Shown in pieces: positions 1 to 8,319 of a stretch of DNA of 64,000 nt (its first letter is position 1; the number at the start of each line of letters is the position of its first letter). The position numbers were made by a program, and so were the translations under genes. Location: contig DDRH01000028.1 in NCBI GenBank assembly GCA_002343075.1, positions 63,719 through 127,718 on the forward strand, given 5' to 3'. This DNA comes from Phycisphaerales bacterium UBA2421. GTDB taxonomy: Bacteria > Planctomycetota > Phycisphaerae > Tepidisphaerales > Tepidisphaeraceae. Under the pieces are notes generated by a model. That model was not told where the DNA came from and searched no databases. It worked only from the letters and a program-made list of their open reading frames with translations.

Positions 1-585
1 TTCCGCTTTTCGACCTACGCCACCTGGTGGATTCGCCAGGCAATCACCCGTGCCATCGCCGATCATGCCCGAACGATTCGTATTCCCGTGCACATGATCG
101 AGACCATGAGCAAGCTGCGCAACATCAGCAAAGCGCTCATGCAGGAGTTTGGCCGCGAGCCGACGATCGAAGAAATCGCCAAGAAGGGCAAAATGACGGT
201 CAGTGAAACCCGTCGTGTCCTCAAAATCTCGCGGCACCCGATCAGCCTCGACCGACCGGTCGGCGAGAGCGAGGACTCGTATTTCGGCGATTTTATCGAA
301 GATGAAAAGGCCGAGAATCCGGTTGAGTCGGCGACGCAGGAGATGCTGAAAGACAAGATCGAGCAGGTGCTGAAAACCCTGACGTATCGCGAGCGAGAGA
401 TCATCAAGCTCCGCTACGGCATTGGCGACGGGTACACCTACACGCTCGAAGAAGTCGGCCGCATCTTCAAAGTGACCCGCGAGCGGGTACGCCAGGTGGA
501 AGCCAAGGCCATCCGGAAACTGCAGCATCCGGTTCGGGCGAGGAAGCTCGAAGGCTTTCTGCCGGGTGGACAGCCGCAGCAATAG
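1..585 (+). CDS. rpoD: RNA polymerase sigma factor, primary (RpoD/SigA) type, 3' part
   Basis: The gene is cut by the left window edge; 194 codons are visible, open from base 1. The first visible residues ([13 protein letters not shown], then RTIRIPVHM) are conserved region 2.4, which reads the promoter -10 element. Region 3 follows ([12 protein letters not shown], then the [10 protein letters not shown] stretch typical of the region 3.2 finger). Region 4 is complete, with the [15 protein letters not shown] segment and the -35-binding helix-turn-helix [25 protein letters not shown] near the end. The domain set and wording fit a group 1 or 2 sigma-70 that directs housekeeping transcription. 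Whether it is the essential copy cannot be told without the N-terminus. A strong hairpin with a T-rich tail lies about 190 bases downstream. Confidence 0.93.
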   Translation, partial: FRFSTYATWWIRQAITRAIADHARTIRIPVHMIETMSKLRNISKALMQEFGREPTIEEIAKKGKMTVSETRRVLKISRHPISLDRPVGESEDSYFGDFIEDEKAENPVESATQEMLKDKIEQVLKTLTYREREIIKLRYGIGDGYTYTLEEVGRIFKVTRERVRQVEAKAIRKLQHPVRARKLEGFLPGGQPQQ

Positions 586-777
586 GGATTCAGATGAGCG
601 ACGGTACTTCGTTACTTGCGAACGATCCTCGCCGCATGGTTTCACTGCCGTCTCGCATTTTCATTGCTTTCGAGCAGAACGCATGAAAGTTGCTTGAGTA
701 CAAAGATGTAAAATCACTCGACGTGCCATCAACAACACAAAGTCGAACTTGATTAGTTTGAAACTTGAAAACGAATC

Positions 778-812
778 GAACTGGACGCGTGATGGTCCAG
801 TTCTTTCTTTTC
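778..812 (+). terminator. Rho-independent terminator after the sigma factor gene
   Basis: A perfect 9-bp stem (GAACTGGAC / GTCCAGTTC) with an 8-base loop is followed directly by TTTCTTTTC. It lies between the sigma factor gene and the oppositely oriented SnoaL-like gene, so it separates two converging transcripts. The 190 bases between the sigma stop codon and the stem hold no other gene that I can see. Confidence 0.8.
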
Positions 813-822
813 TACCGGGCCG

Positions 823-1230
823 CTATTCCGCGTCGTTGCTGACCGCGCGCGATTTCATCACTGCAAACACAATCGACGCATCGGCATAGCTCTCGAAGTA
901 GGTTACCTTCTCGTCGCGAACCATGAAGAGAAACGCTGACGGTACTTCCCAGTGGTCTTCCTCGCGCATTGGCCCATCAGGCGCGTATGTTCCCTCAGCG
1001 GTGCCGAAGATGCCCACTCCCTCCTCGTCGGCAATCACTCTCTGGACGGTGATCTTGTAGTCGGGGTGATTCTTGAACTGTGCTTCCCACGTCTCGCGGA
1101 TAAACTGCCGATCTCTGAAGTGCTCGCCCGATGAATTGACGTACTCGTACTGATCGTGCACCAGCGCCATGATGCCATCCACATCATGGGCGTTGATCCG
1201 TTCGATAAACTTCAGCACGGTTTTTTTCAT
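823..1230 (-). CDS. SnoaL/NTF2-like fold protein
   Basis: This 135-residue protein has the look of the SnoaL-like polyketide cyclase/NTF2 superfamily, a cone-shaped alpha+beta fold. It opens with the family's helix and loop (KKTVLKFIERINAHDVDGIMALV, near residues 2-24), followed by a predicted barrel with DHWEVPSAFLFMVRDEKVTYFESYAD near the end. Family members include small enzymes and ligand-binding proteins, so no substrate can be assigned. I chose the ATG at 1230 because GGTGA lies six bases before it and it matches where the family normally starts. A GTG at 1257 would add nine residues. The gene is monocistronic, converging on the sigma factor gene and divergent from the D-aminopeptidase. 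Confidence 0.7.
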   Translation of the reverse strand: MKKTVLKFIERINAHDVDGIMALVHDQYEYVNSSGEHFRDRQFIRETWEAQFKNHPDYKITVQRVIADEEGVGIFGTAEGTYAPDGPMREEDHWEVPSAFLFMVRDEKVTYFESYADASIVFAVMKSRAVSNDAE

Positions 1231-1377
1231 GGCGATCACCAAAATACGAGACTCCACCCGTGAACGCTACCCGTTGAATCAACCCCCGACAAGGTAAAAA
1301 TTCGCTCGACGTCTCTCGATTGGTGAATTCGCCCCGCAAATTATGAAACCTCTCCGAGTGTACCTAAACTCTCAACC

Positions 1378-2184
1378 ATGCGCGTTCTCATCATGGCCGA
1401 TATGGAAGGGGTAAGCGGGATCATCAACTGGGGTCAGGTAACCGGCGGCGAGCCGATGTACAACGAAGCCCGCCGACTTTACACCGCGGAGGTGAATGCC
1501 GCAGTTCGTGGTGCACGGGCCGCAGGGGCGACTGAAATCGTGGCGGTCGATTGTCACGGTGCCGGGAAAGAATGGAATTTCAACAGCTTTATCCCTGAAA
1601 TGATGGAATGCGACTGGGTCGCCGGCCACCCGTGGAGCCGATACACCGAACTTCTGGAGAAGGGCTGCCACGCTGCACTCATGGTCGGTATGCACGCCCG
1701 GGCGGGCACGCCCGACGGCGTCCTTTGTCACACAATCAGCACCACCACCTGGCGCAACCTCTTTTTCAACGATACCTGCGTAGGGGAGTTTGGCATTAAT
1801 GCCGCGCTCTGCGGGCACTTCGGCTGCCCCGTCGTACTCATCACCGGTGATACCGCCACCTGCGAAGAAGGCCGGTCCCTTCTTGGCCCCGGCCTTCATT
1901 CAGTCGTCGTCAAGCAGGGGCTTGGCCGATTCTCAGCCCGCAACACCCCTCCCAAAACTGCGTGCAGCCTCATCGAAGCGGGCGCACGCCTCTCGCTCCA
2001 AGGCCCGGTCCTGACAAAGCCCTACGTCCCGGCGAAGCCTACAACCATCACGATCGATCTCAGCACCTCAGACAGCGCTAACCGGTTCATGGGCCGGGCC
2101 GGCGTGCAAGTCGTAGAGCCTCTCAAGGTCGTCAGCCAAGCCCCGGACTGGATGACTGCATGGAATCAGATCTGGAACTTCTAA
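1378..2184 (+). CDS. dppA: D-aminopeptidase, DppA-like (peptidase family M55)
   Basis: The protein is 268 residues, the usual length for the M55 family of zinc D-aminopeptidases typified by Bacillus subtilis DppA, which release N-terminal D-amino acids from peptides such as cell-wall fragments. The N-terminal signature MADMEGVSG carries the expected metal ligands Asp8 and Glu10. AVDCHG supplies His60, VGMHARAG supplies His106, and GEFGINA supplies Glu137, in the spacing known from DppA. There is no signal peptide, so it is probably cytoplasmic. No dipeptide transporter lies next to it. It stands alone between a divergent SnoaL-like gene and a STAS gene, so a role in peptidoglycan or D-peptide recycling is inference from the family. 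Confidence 0.9.
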   Translation: MRVLIMADMEGVSGIINWGQVTGGEPMYNEARRLYTAEVNAAVRGARAAGATEIVAVDCHGAGKEWNFNSFIPEMMECDWVAGHPWSRYTELLEKGCHAALMVGMHARAGTPDGVLCHTISTTTWRNLFFNDTCVGEFGINAALCGHFGCPVVLITGDTATCEEGRSLLGPGLHSVVVKQGLGRFSARNTPPKTACSLIEAGARLSLQGPVLTKPYVPAKPTTITIDLSTSDSANRFMGRAGVQVVEPLKVVSQAPDWMTAWNQIWNF

Positions 2185-2355
2185 GAGCAACCACAACTTC
2201 CCAACCCTGCCTGTTCAGATAGTGCCCGCCAGCCGTTTCAGATCGATTGTCCCCACAGTTGGGCACGCGAAAATTGCGGAGGAAATCAAGCCCGCTTTCA
2301 ACATCTTTCGAGCCAGCGCGGTACACTCAGCCTCAGCTCAACTGCGGAGAATCTC

Positions 2356-2859
2356 ATGAGCCAGAGTACTTCCGGCGTTACGGTTGCCCCCACCTCCACC
2401 GGCTGTGTCATTGCGGTTCTCGGCCGCGGGACGGTCCGCGAGAGCCGGGCGATCATTGATTTTGTCACCCGGACATTCCAATCGGCACCAGAAACCCGCG
2501 TGACGATCGATCTCTCCGGGTGCGGCTATGTTGATAGCACATTTCTTGGCACGCTGATCGACCTTCACCGCCTCGCCGTTGCCGCCGGGCCGGATCGACT
2601 CTTTGTTGCGGGCTCGATGGAACATCGCAAAAAACTGCTCGGCATCGCCCGGTTGGAAAAGCTCATCCCCGGCATAGAGGCCGCCCCTCCCACTGCCGGG
2701 CCGAGTGTGCCGCTGGTGGCACCCGATGCGGCCCCAACCGACGTTCTTCGGCATATTATGCAATGCCATCAAAAGCTTGCCGAAATTGATTGCCCGATGC
2801 AGCAGGTCTTCGCCCGGATTGCGACGCAGATGGAGCGTGAGCTAGACCGAAGTTCCTGA
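2356..2859 (+). CDS. STAS domain protein (anti-sigma factor antagonist-like)
   Basis: Of 167 residues, the first 100 or so form a STAS domain like SpoIIAA/RsbV: a beta strand around VIAVLGRG, the helix ESRAIIDFVTRTF, then RVTIDLSGCGYVDSTFLGTLIDLHRLA. The last piece contains the conserved D-S-T/S site where anti-sigma kinases phosphorylate the family (DSTF, about residue 56). A roughly 60-residue C-terminal tail of unknown function follows, rich in Ala and Pro and then helical. Family members relieve anti-sigma factors in partner-switching pathways. No kinase or sigma partner sits beside it, so the pathway is unknown. Confidence 0.78.
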   Translation: MSQSTSGVTVAPTSTGCVIAVLGRGTVRESRAIIDFVTRTFQSAPETRVTIDLSGCGYVDSTFLGTLIDLHRLAVAAGPDRLFVAGSMEHRKKLLGIARLEKLIPGIEAAPPTAGPSVPLVAPDAAPTDVLRHIMQCHQKLAEIDCPMQQVFARIATQMERELDRSS

Positions 2860-2895
2860 ATTTCCACTTTACCGGAATTTTTTCCAGTTTACCGC

Positions 2896-2923
2896 TTGAC
2901 CCTAACCGATAAAAAGATAGAAT
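2896..2923 (+). promoter_or_regulatory. Candidate sigma-70 promoter for the cox3-like gene
   Basis: TTGACC at 2896-2901 and TAGAAT at 2918-2923 are separated by 16 bases, each one mismatch from the standard -35 and -10 boxes. The surrounding bases are AT-rich, unusual in this GC-rich window. A strong ribosome site (GGAGGT) lies seven bases before the ATG at 3003. The leader would be about 75 bases. Confidence 0.5.
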
Positions 2924-3002
2924 AGTCTTAAATGGCTGGCGGCGACTTGCCCCACCCGGGCGGCTGCCAACACATGCTTCCTATCACCCACGGAGGTCCG
3001 CC

Positions 3003-3617
3003 ATGTCAGCATTACCACTATCATCATCCCCTACTCTAAGAGAGCAGAGCTTTGCGAATGAGGACAGACCCATCGGGCTAATCGGCTCCACCGGGGTCGT
3101 CGTCTTCACAGCCTCAGCCGCCGTGCTGTTCGGGGCACTGCTCGCTGCCTATCTCGCAGTTCGAGCCAAGCAGGTGATCCCGATGCCGGCCCTTCCCTGG
3201 GCATTCTGGATCAGCACGGGCGCAGTGCTCATTTCAAGCCTGATTCTTGAGTATTCATTCCGCTCATCCAAACTCGGCCACCATCTCGCAGCCTACCGTG
3301 CGTTACTGGGAGCAACGGCGCTAAACTACATGTTCTTCGCTGTGCAAGCGGCGGGCATCGTAATGCTACTGCAATTGTCGCTGCCATTCCGGGGCACCAG
3401 CCAACCGCTTTACATCATTACGCTCGCGCTGCTCGGGCTGCATTTGCTTCATGCCACCGGGGCCTTGGTCGGGCTGTCGCTGGCATCGCTTCGGTCCGAG
3501 AAGCATCATTTTACGGCCGACAATATTGGACAAATTCGTCCGCTGAAGATCTACTGCCATTTCCTCGCCGGAATCTGGATGGTGATTTTCTGCGTGCTGA
3601 TCTTTGCCAACCTGTAG
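3003..3617 (+). CDS. Heme-copper oxidase subunit III-like membrane protein
   Basis: The 204-residue protein has five predicted membrane helices and the layout of cytochrome c oxidase subunit III. Conserved landmarks are LHLLHATGALVGL (family pattern LH..H...G) and the last helix YCHFLAGIWMVIFCVLIFANL, which corresponds to the usual YWHFvDgvWl segment, although the acidic residue there is replaced. Subunit III helps hold subunit I and its proton supply in aa3- and bo3-type oxidases. No subunit I or II gene is nearby. This is therefore either a lone subunit encoded away from its operon or a paralogue, possibly related to the NorE family. A good Shine-Dalgarno (GGAGGT) supports the start. Confidence 0.75.
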   Translation: MSALPLSSSPTLREQSFANEDRPIGLIGSTGVVVFTASAAVLFGALLAAYLAVRAKQVIPMPALPWAFWISTGAVLISSLILEYSFRSSKLGHHLAAYRALLGATALNYMFFAVQAAGIVMLLQLSLPFRGTSQPLYIITLALLGLHLLHATGALVGLSLASLRSEKHHFTADNIGQIRPLKIYCHFLAGIWMVIFCVLIFANL

Positions 3618-3699
3618 CGCCCGAGCATCCTGTCGCGCGTCCAGCTACGTCGGCTCGCGTAACCTGTACAAGCTGTGACGGGGCTTGGGTAGTTCGATC

Positions 3700-3733
3700 G
3701 GCGGCGGCCCGGAGGGGGCCGTCGCCCTTTTTT
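3700..3733 (+). terminator. Rho-independent terminator after the cox3-like gene
   Basis: An 11-bp GC-rich stem (GGCGGCGGCCC at 3700-3710 with GGGCCGTCGCC at 3716-3726, one G-T pair) closes a five-base loop and is followed by CTTTTTTC. It lies about 80 bases after the stop codon. Confidence 0.85.
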
Positions 3734-3822
3734 CTAATCCCGCAGATAATTTGCACTGCCCCGTGAACAATCCCGGGGTATGATCGTCATAGTCTTAAGC
3801 ATTCACACTGCTGAGGCTGACG

Positions 3823-4815
3823 ATGCGGATTTTCGTCTTTTCACTCCTCTTGACAGTTTCGTCGGTAACGCCTTCGGCCCGCGCCGAACCAATCTCGCGC
3901 AGGCCAGTTGATGCCGCAGCGTTGCAGCAGGTCGAGGATCGACTCATCGAACTACTTCCCGGCTGGCGCGCGGCCACCGTGGGCGTCATTTTGTCCCGAG
4001 GCGGAGCTGGAACGGGCGTTATCATTGACGAAACAGGTTTGGTGCTCACAGCGGGCCATGTGTCCGGCGAGCCGGGGCAGACTGCAGAGGTCATTCTCCC
4101 TGACGGCCGACGGCTTCGGGGTAAGGCACTCGGCCGAAACGGAGTCGAAGACGCCGGCATGGTGCGCATCCTCAATCCCGACGGCGAGAAGTTTCCGTTC
4201 GTCAATCGAGGCAACTCCGCAATGCTCAAGACGGGCCAATGGGTCGCCGCGCTCGGCCATCCTGGCGGGTGGAACAGAGATCGCCCTGCAGTCTTGCGAA
4301 TGGGCAGGGTGATACGCCAGAATATCTTCATCCAGACCGATGCTGTTCTGGTCGGTGGCGACAGCGGCGGGCCTCTTTTCGATCTAGACGGGAACCTCGT
4401 GGGCATTCACAGCCGCATTGGCACCTCGATCGCCGACAATCGCCACGTTCCGATCGACCGTTTCACCGCCAGTTGGGACCGGCTTGCCAAGGGCGAAGAC
4501 TGGAACCCCGCCAACCAACCTCTGGCCTGGGCGCGGAACCAGCCGTGGTTTGGCGTGAACGGAAGCGATGACCCGGCGGGCTATCGCGTGCAGATGGTGG
4601 ACGACTCCGGACCGGCCTCGCTGGCTGGAATACAGCCCGGCGACGTCATTGTGGCGTTCGCCGGCAAACCAATCGGCCGCGAAGGAACTTCGCACAGGCT
4701 CACAACGCTCATCGGCACATGTCGCATCGGCGATATCGTCGAGGTCGAACTTCTTCGAGACGGGTCCGACACATTGCGAATTCCTGTTAAGCTCGGCCGG
4801 CGGCCCGCGTCTTGA
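3823..4815 (+). CDS. HtrA/Deg-type serine protease with C-terminal PDZ domain
   Basis: The 330-residue protein starts with a Sec signal peptide (MRIFVFSLLLTVSSVTPSARA, cut near residue 21). A trypsin-fold protease domain (about residues 45-215) has the full catalytic triad: His79 in LTAGHV, Asp110 in EDAGMV and Ser181 in GGDSGGPL. A PDZ domain near residues 245-325 contains the carboxylate-binding loop region and the GIQPGDVIVAFAGKPI strand-turn. HtrA proteases degrade or refold damaged envelope proteins, so a periplasmic quality-control role is the family expectation. The gene is followed after 16 bases by a degenerate paralogue, probably in the same transcript. Confidence 0.88.
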   Translation: MRIFVFSLLLTVSSVTPSARAEPISRRPVDAAALQQVEDRLIELLPGWRAATVGVILSRGGAGTGVIIDETGLVLTAGHVSGEPGQTAEVILPDGRRLRGKALGRNGVEDAGMVRILNPDGEKFPFVNRGNSAMLKTGQWVAALGHPGGWNRDRPAVLRMGRVIRQNIFIQTDAVLVGGDSGGPLFDLDGNLVGIHSRIGTSIADNRHVPIDRFTASWDRLAKGEDWNPANQPLAWARNQPWFGVNGSDDPAGYRVQMVDDSGPASLAGIQPGDVIVAFAGKPIGREGTSHRLTTLIGTCRIGDIVEVELLRDGSDTLRIPVKLGRRPAS

Positions 4816-4831
4816 GTACTGCCACCTCCGC

Positions 4832-6025
4832 ATGCGGAATTCAACGAATATTTTCGTCTTTTTCTTGGTCCTCACCCTCGGCACAGCGGTCGCCTTGGCG
4901 GCACCGGCAGCCGAAGTTGAGCGTGACGAACGCGCCGTAGTCGTCGGCGACCGCGCCGCGCCCGCCCCCCCGCCTCCGGCAAACGAGATCGACTTGCGCC
5001 GGGCCATGGCCCCAGCATCAAAACAGGCGAGGTTGAGCGTGGTTGCGGTGGTTCGCAAAGGCGAGCAAGTGGCGCTCGGCGTGGTTGCTTCCGATGATGG
5101 TTACGTCGTTACAAAAGCAAGTGAGATTGGCGCGTCACCAGACGAACCGGTGAACCTGCGCCTCGCCGGTGGGGCGATCCGGCGCGCGAGGCTTGTCGGC
5201 GTGGCTGGCGAGCATGATCTGGCGCTGCTGAAGATCGACGGCGGGAAATTCTCCCCGGCGCAGTGGGCTAGCGGCGATGATGTGCCGCCGGGCAAGTGGG
5301 TGGCGTCGGTGGGCATGTCGGAACTTCCGCTGGCCGTGGGCATTGTGAGTGTGGGCCGGCGCACCATCCCCGCGGACGCGATCATGGGAGTCTTTCTCGC
5401 CGACATCGATGATGAATCGACCGGCGGCGCACTGATCGTTCGCGTCGACCCGCAAGGCAACGCCGCCAAGGCTGGCGTGCGCGGCGGCGACATCATCACC
5501 GCCGTCAATGAACGTACGATCGGCAAGCGAGAAGACGTGCTAACCGAAATCAGCCGACATCGCCCGGGCGATGTGGTCGTTCTAACCATGCTCCGCAACG
5601 ACGAGCGAGTGACTTCCAGGGTCACTCTCGCTAAACGGCCGCAGCCGAGCACTCGCAGCGTGCGCCAAAACACCATGGGAAGCCGCCTCAGCGACCGCAG
5701 ATCAGGTTTCACCGCGGTGCTGCAGCACGATGCGGTGAATCTGCAGCCTAGAGATTGTGGCTCCCCGCTGGTGACGCTTGCGGGTGAGATAGTCGGCATC
5801 AACATTGCCCGTGCCGGCCGCACCGAGACATTTGCAGTGCCCGCCTCGGTGGTGGTGAAGGTGATTGCGGAGCTGCGCCAAGCCGAAGCTGATCGAGCCG
5901 AGGCCGACCGGCCCGATGCGTCCGTTTTGTCCGACGAACAGCCGGCGACAGAAAAGCCCGACGCACCGTTGCCCGAGCCTTCATCGCCTGGCGCAGAGAA
6001 AACTCCCACAACCCAACCGACGTAG
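4832..6025 (+). CDS. HtrA-like pseudoprotease with PDZ domain inserted in the protease fold
   Basis: This 397-residue exported protein (signal peptide, residues 1-24) is related to its upstream neighbour but has lost the catalytic triad. The His site reads VTKASEI, so His is replaced by Ser97. Asp129 is kept (EHDLALL). The nucleophile motif reads RDCGSPL, with Cys309 in place of Ser and one Gly lost. The domain order is odd: barrel 1 (about residues 65-140) leads to the VGIVSVGRR strand, then a PDZ domain (about 185-270), and only then the nucleophile-bearing part (about 292-345). The C-terminus is a Pro/Glu-rich tail. I started it at the ATG at 4832, where the signal peptide begins; the frame is open upstream but overlaps the previous gene. 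It probably acts as a scaffold or regulator of the active protease. Confidence 0.72.
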   Translation: MRNSTNIFVFFLVLTLGTAVALAAPAAEVERDERAVVVGDRAAPAPPPPANEIDLRRAMAPASKQARLSVVAVVRKGEQVALGVVASDDGYVVTKASEIGASPDEPVNLRLAGGAIRRARLVGVAGEHDLALLKIDGGKFSPAQWASGDDVPPGKWVASVGMSELPLAVGIVSVGRRTIPADAIMGVFLADIDDESTGGALIVRVDPQGNAAKAGVRGGDIITAVNERTIGKREDVLTEISRHRPGDVVVLTMLRNDERVTSRVTLAKRPQPSTRSVRQNTMGSRLSDRRSGFTAVLQHDAVNLQPRDCGSPLVTLAGEIVGINIARAGRTETFAVPASVVVKVIAELRQAEADRAEADRPDASVLSDEQPATEKPDAPLPEPSSPGAEKTPTTQPT

Positions 6026-6223
6026 ATGATCCGCATTCGACACATTCTTGACCTCGAACTGAAGGAGAAGGTGCTCGAAGCGCTCGCGGCCCGCAGGGGC
6101 TGCTCGCCGGGGATGATTCCCGAATGGTTTGAACTGGACGACGCCGACTACGTCGATTTGCTCAATGACATCCGCGAGAAGGAAGAGGCACTCGATGTCG
6201 AGCGGCGCGATTCGCGGATGTAG
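6026..6223 (+). CDS. Small hypothetical acidic protein
   Basis: A 65-residue protein whose ATG directly follows the stop codon of the pseudoprotease gene, suggesting translation coupled to it. It is rich in charged residues and predicted mostly helical, with LELKEKVLEALAARRG and an acidic middle (PEWFELDDADYVDLLNDIREKEEALDVE split by Pro). There is no signal peptide, membrane segment or recognised domain. I do not recognise the family. The tight spacing and lack of rare features make it likely to be real. Confidence 0.5.
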   Translation: MIRIRHILDLELKEKVLEALAARRGCSPGMIPEWFELDDADYVDLLNDIREKEEALDVERRDSRM

Positions 6224-6373
6224 CGCGGCTGTTGCGCGACCCTCAAATTCACGATTTTTGCCGCGCATTTCACCCCTTTCTGTGCAGATAGCCGCCGATG
6301 AAGTCGATCGACTCCCTCAGCACCGAGCTTTCTTTCCTTCCGATCCTGTTTTGAAGGACTATGATCTGCAGTC

Positions 6374-7165
6374 ATGTCAGATTCACCTGCATGGAATGAC
6401 GAACTGCTGAACGCCAATCCGCACACCGCGGTGGATAAGCGGTCGCGCGTGCAGAAAATGTTCGCGGCAATCGCTCCAAGCTACGATCTCAACAACCGGC
6501 TGCACAGCTTCTGGCGCGATCAGGCCTGGCGGCGAACCGCGGTGAGGCTTGCCTCGCTTAAGCCGGATGATCGGGTGGTAGATGTAGCCTGCGGTACTGG
6601 AGACCTTGCACTGGCGATGCATACCGGTCTCTGGCCACGGCACGGCGAAATCGGGCCTGCCCGTGGCCAGGTTATCGGGGTCGATTTTACTTTCGAGATG
6701 CTGCCTCGGGCGGTGGAAAAATCGCAGGTCGCCGGCCAGCCGTCACAGGTCCATTATATCAACGGTGATGCGACCGCCCTGCCGCTACCCGATGCCTGCT
6801 GCGATGTCGTCTCAATCGCGTTCGGCATTCGTAATGTGCAGGAGCCAGACAAGGCGCTGAGAGAGTTCCGCAGAATCCTTCGTCCCGGCGGGCGCGTCAT
6901 CGTGCTCGAGTTCTCCGAGCCGACCAATCCGCTGATTCGCTCCCTCAATCGCCTTTACACCGGCAAGATCATGCCCATTACCGCAACAATGGTCAGCGGC
7001 GACAAATCGGGGGCCTACAAATATCTGCCCAAGAGCATCGGCACCTTCTGGAGCCGAGAGAAAATGGTGCAAATGCTCACAGAAGCTGGATTTGTTGAAA
7101 TCACGCAGCGGGCAATGACGTTTGGTGTTTGCATCTGCTACCGTGGCATGCTCGCACCGAAGTAG
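6374..7165 (+). CDS. ubiE: Demethylmenaquinone methyltransferase (UbiE/MenG)
   Basis: The 263-residue protein is a class I SAM-dependent methyltransferase of the UbiE/MenG type, which methylates demethylmenaquinone in the last step of menaquinone synthesis. The start (VQKMFAAIAPSYDLNNRL) is the family signature, motif I is VVDVACGTGDLAL (residues 68-80), and the second signature region includes SIAFGIRNVQEPDKALREF and LRPGGRVIVLEFSEP. The C-terminal YLPKSIGTFW segment and CICYRG ending also match. It begins a run of quinone genes (ubiX, mqnP, mqnE downstream on the same strand). A 16-residue insert around residues 86-100 (HTGLWPRHGEIGPARG) is longer than in most homologues. Confidence 0.93.
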   Translation: MSDSPAWNDELLNANPHTAVDKRSRVQKMFAAIAPSYDLNNRLHSFWRDQAWRRTAVRLASLKPDDRVVDVACGTGDLALAMHTGLWPRHGEIGPARGQVIGVDFTFEMLPRAVEKSQVAGQPSQVHYINGDATALPLPDACCDVVSIAFGIRNVQEPDKALREFRRILRPGGRVIVLEFSEPTNPLIRSLNRLYTGKIMPITATMVSGDKSGAYKYLPKSIGTFWSREKMVQMLTEAGFVEITQRAMTFGVCICYRGMLAPK

Positions 7166-7222
7166 ACGGCAGCAAAGTCGTCCGCTGCAAGCTGCTGCGA
7201 ACTTTTAACCAGCGGGGCTACT

Positions 7223-7681
7223 ATGAGTCCATCGAAGCACCTTGACACCCTCGACCGCCAGATTGCGCACTTCCTCGAGCGACATGGCACATGGCTGCTG
7301 CGGTGGTCGCTTGGCGTGATATTCATCTGGTTTGGTGCGCTGAAGTGGTTTGACCTAAGCCCCGCGACCGAGCTTGTCACGCGGACTGTTTACTGGATCC
7401 GGCCAGGAACCTTCATCCCCATTCTGGCAATCTGGGAAGTGCTTATTGGCGTTTGCCTGCTAATCCGACCCGCGGTCCGCGTTGCTCTGTTCCTGCTGGC
7501 TGCGCAAATGGGAGGCACATTTTTACCGCTGGTGCTGCTTCCGGAGGTGTGCTTCACCCGGGTGCCTTATGCACCGACGCTGGAGGGGCAATACATCCTC
7601 AAAAACCTGATTATCATCGCCGCGGCAATGGTCGTCGGCGGGACGGTGCGCCGGCCCAGCACACGATTTCAGCGATTATGA
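7223..7681 (+). CDS. DoxX-like integral membrane protein
   Basis: This 152-residue protein has four predicted membrane helices: GTWLLRWSLGVIFIWFGALKW, FIPILAIWEVLIGVCLLI, VALFLLAAQMGGTFLPLVLL and ILKNLIIIAAAMVVGG. The first helix (WLLRWSLGVIFIWFGALKWF) and the EVLIGVCLL segment resemble the DoxX/DoxD family or the related YkgB group. DoxX-like proteins have been tied to quinone-linked thiosulfate oxidation in one archaeon but are mostly uncharacterised. It sits between ubiE and ubiX, so a membrane or quinone link is plausible but unproven. Confidence 0.65.
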   Translation: MSPSKHLDTLDRQIAHFLERHGTWLLRWSLGVIFIWFGALKWFDLSPATELVTRTVYWIRPGTFIPILAIWEVLIGVCLLIRPAVRVALFLLAAQMGGTFLPLVLLPEVCFTRVPYAPTLEGQYILKNLIIIAAAMVVGGTVRRPSTRFQRL

Positions 7682-7716
7682 ACGCTCCGACCTCCGCGGG
7701 CTGCTAATATGTGCAC

Positions 7717-8319
7717 ATGGACATTGTCACCGCCATCACCGGCGCCAGCGGCGCACTGTTCGCCCAGCGGTTCATACAGGGACTGGTGGCCGGCGGGGTG
7801 AACGTGCACTTGGTCATCTCGCCCCTGGGCCGCAGGCTCTTACACGACGAACTGGGAATGGAGACACCCGACCTGGCCGCGCTGGCCGGACGGCCCGACG
7901 CGCGCATTACGCTCTATAACTACAACGACGTGGGCGCAAAAATTGCCAGCGGGAGCTTCATGCACGATGGCATGGTAATCGTCCCCTGCAGCAGCAACAC
8001 ACTTTGCGAAACGGCACACGGTCTGGGAAGCAATCTGATCAGCCGGGCCGCTGCCGTGACCATGAAAGAACGCCGTCGTCTGATCATCGCACACCGCGAA
8101 ATGCCCCTCTCACCGATGGATGTGACCGCGTATCAGCTGCTCACGCAAGCGGGGGCGATTGTTGCCCCATGCAACCCGGGATGGTATCTCAACCCGACGA
8201 CTATCGGCGAAGTCGTCGATTTCGTAGCGGGCAAGCTGCTCGATCTGGTGCATGTGAAACACAACTTTGACACCCGATGGGATCCAAAGAACATCCGCCC
8301 GCCTGTGAAGCTGGCATGA
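7717..8319 (+). CDS. ubiX: Flavin prenyltransferase UbiX
   Basis: A 200-residue flavoprotein of the UbiX/Pad1 family, which prenylates FMN to make the cofactor of UbiD-type decarboxylases. The N-terminal TAITGASGALFA is the FMN phosphate-binding loop. VPCSSNTLCETAHGLGSNLISRAA and the ERRRLIIAHREMPLSPM segment hold the prenyl phosphate-binding Lys/Arg/Glu and are the family's best landmarks. In futalosine-pathway organisms UbiX/UbiD-type enzymes serve the late decarboxylation. The ATG at 7717 fits the family; a GTG two codons upstream is also possible. Its stop codon overlaps the next start as ATGA. Confidence 0.93.
   Translation: MDIVTAITGASGALFAQRFIQGLVAGGVNVHLVISPLGRRLLHDELGMETPDLAALAGRPDARITLYNYNDVGAKIASGSFMHDGMVIVPCSSNTLCETAHGLGSNLISRAAAVTMKERRRLIIAHREMPLSPMDVTAYQLLTQAGAIVAPCNPGWYLNPTTIGEVVDFVAGKLLDLVHVKHNFDTRWDPKNIRPPVKLA

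Noticed and set aside
5101..6045. A 314-codon minus-strand open frame
   Set aside because: It is antisense to the pseudoprotease gene and its translation is Ser/Arg-rich low complexity with no motif.
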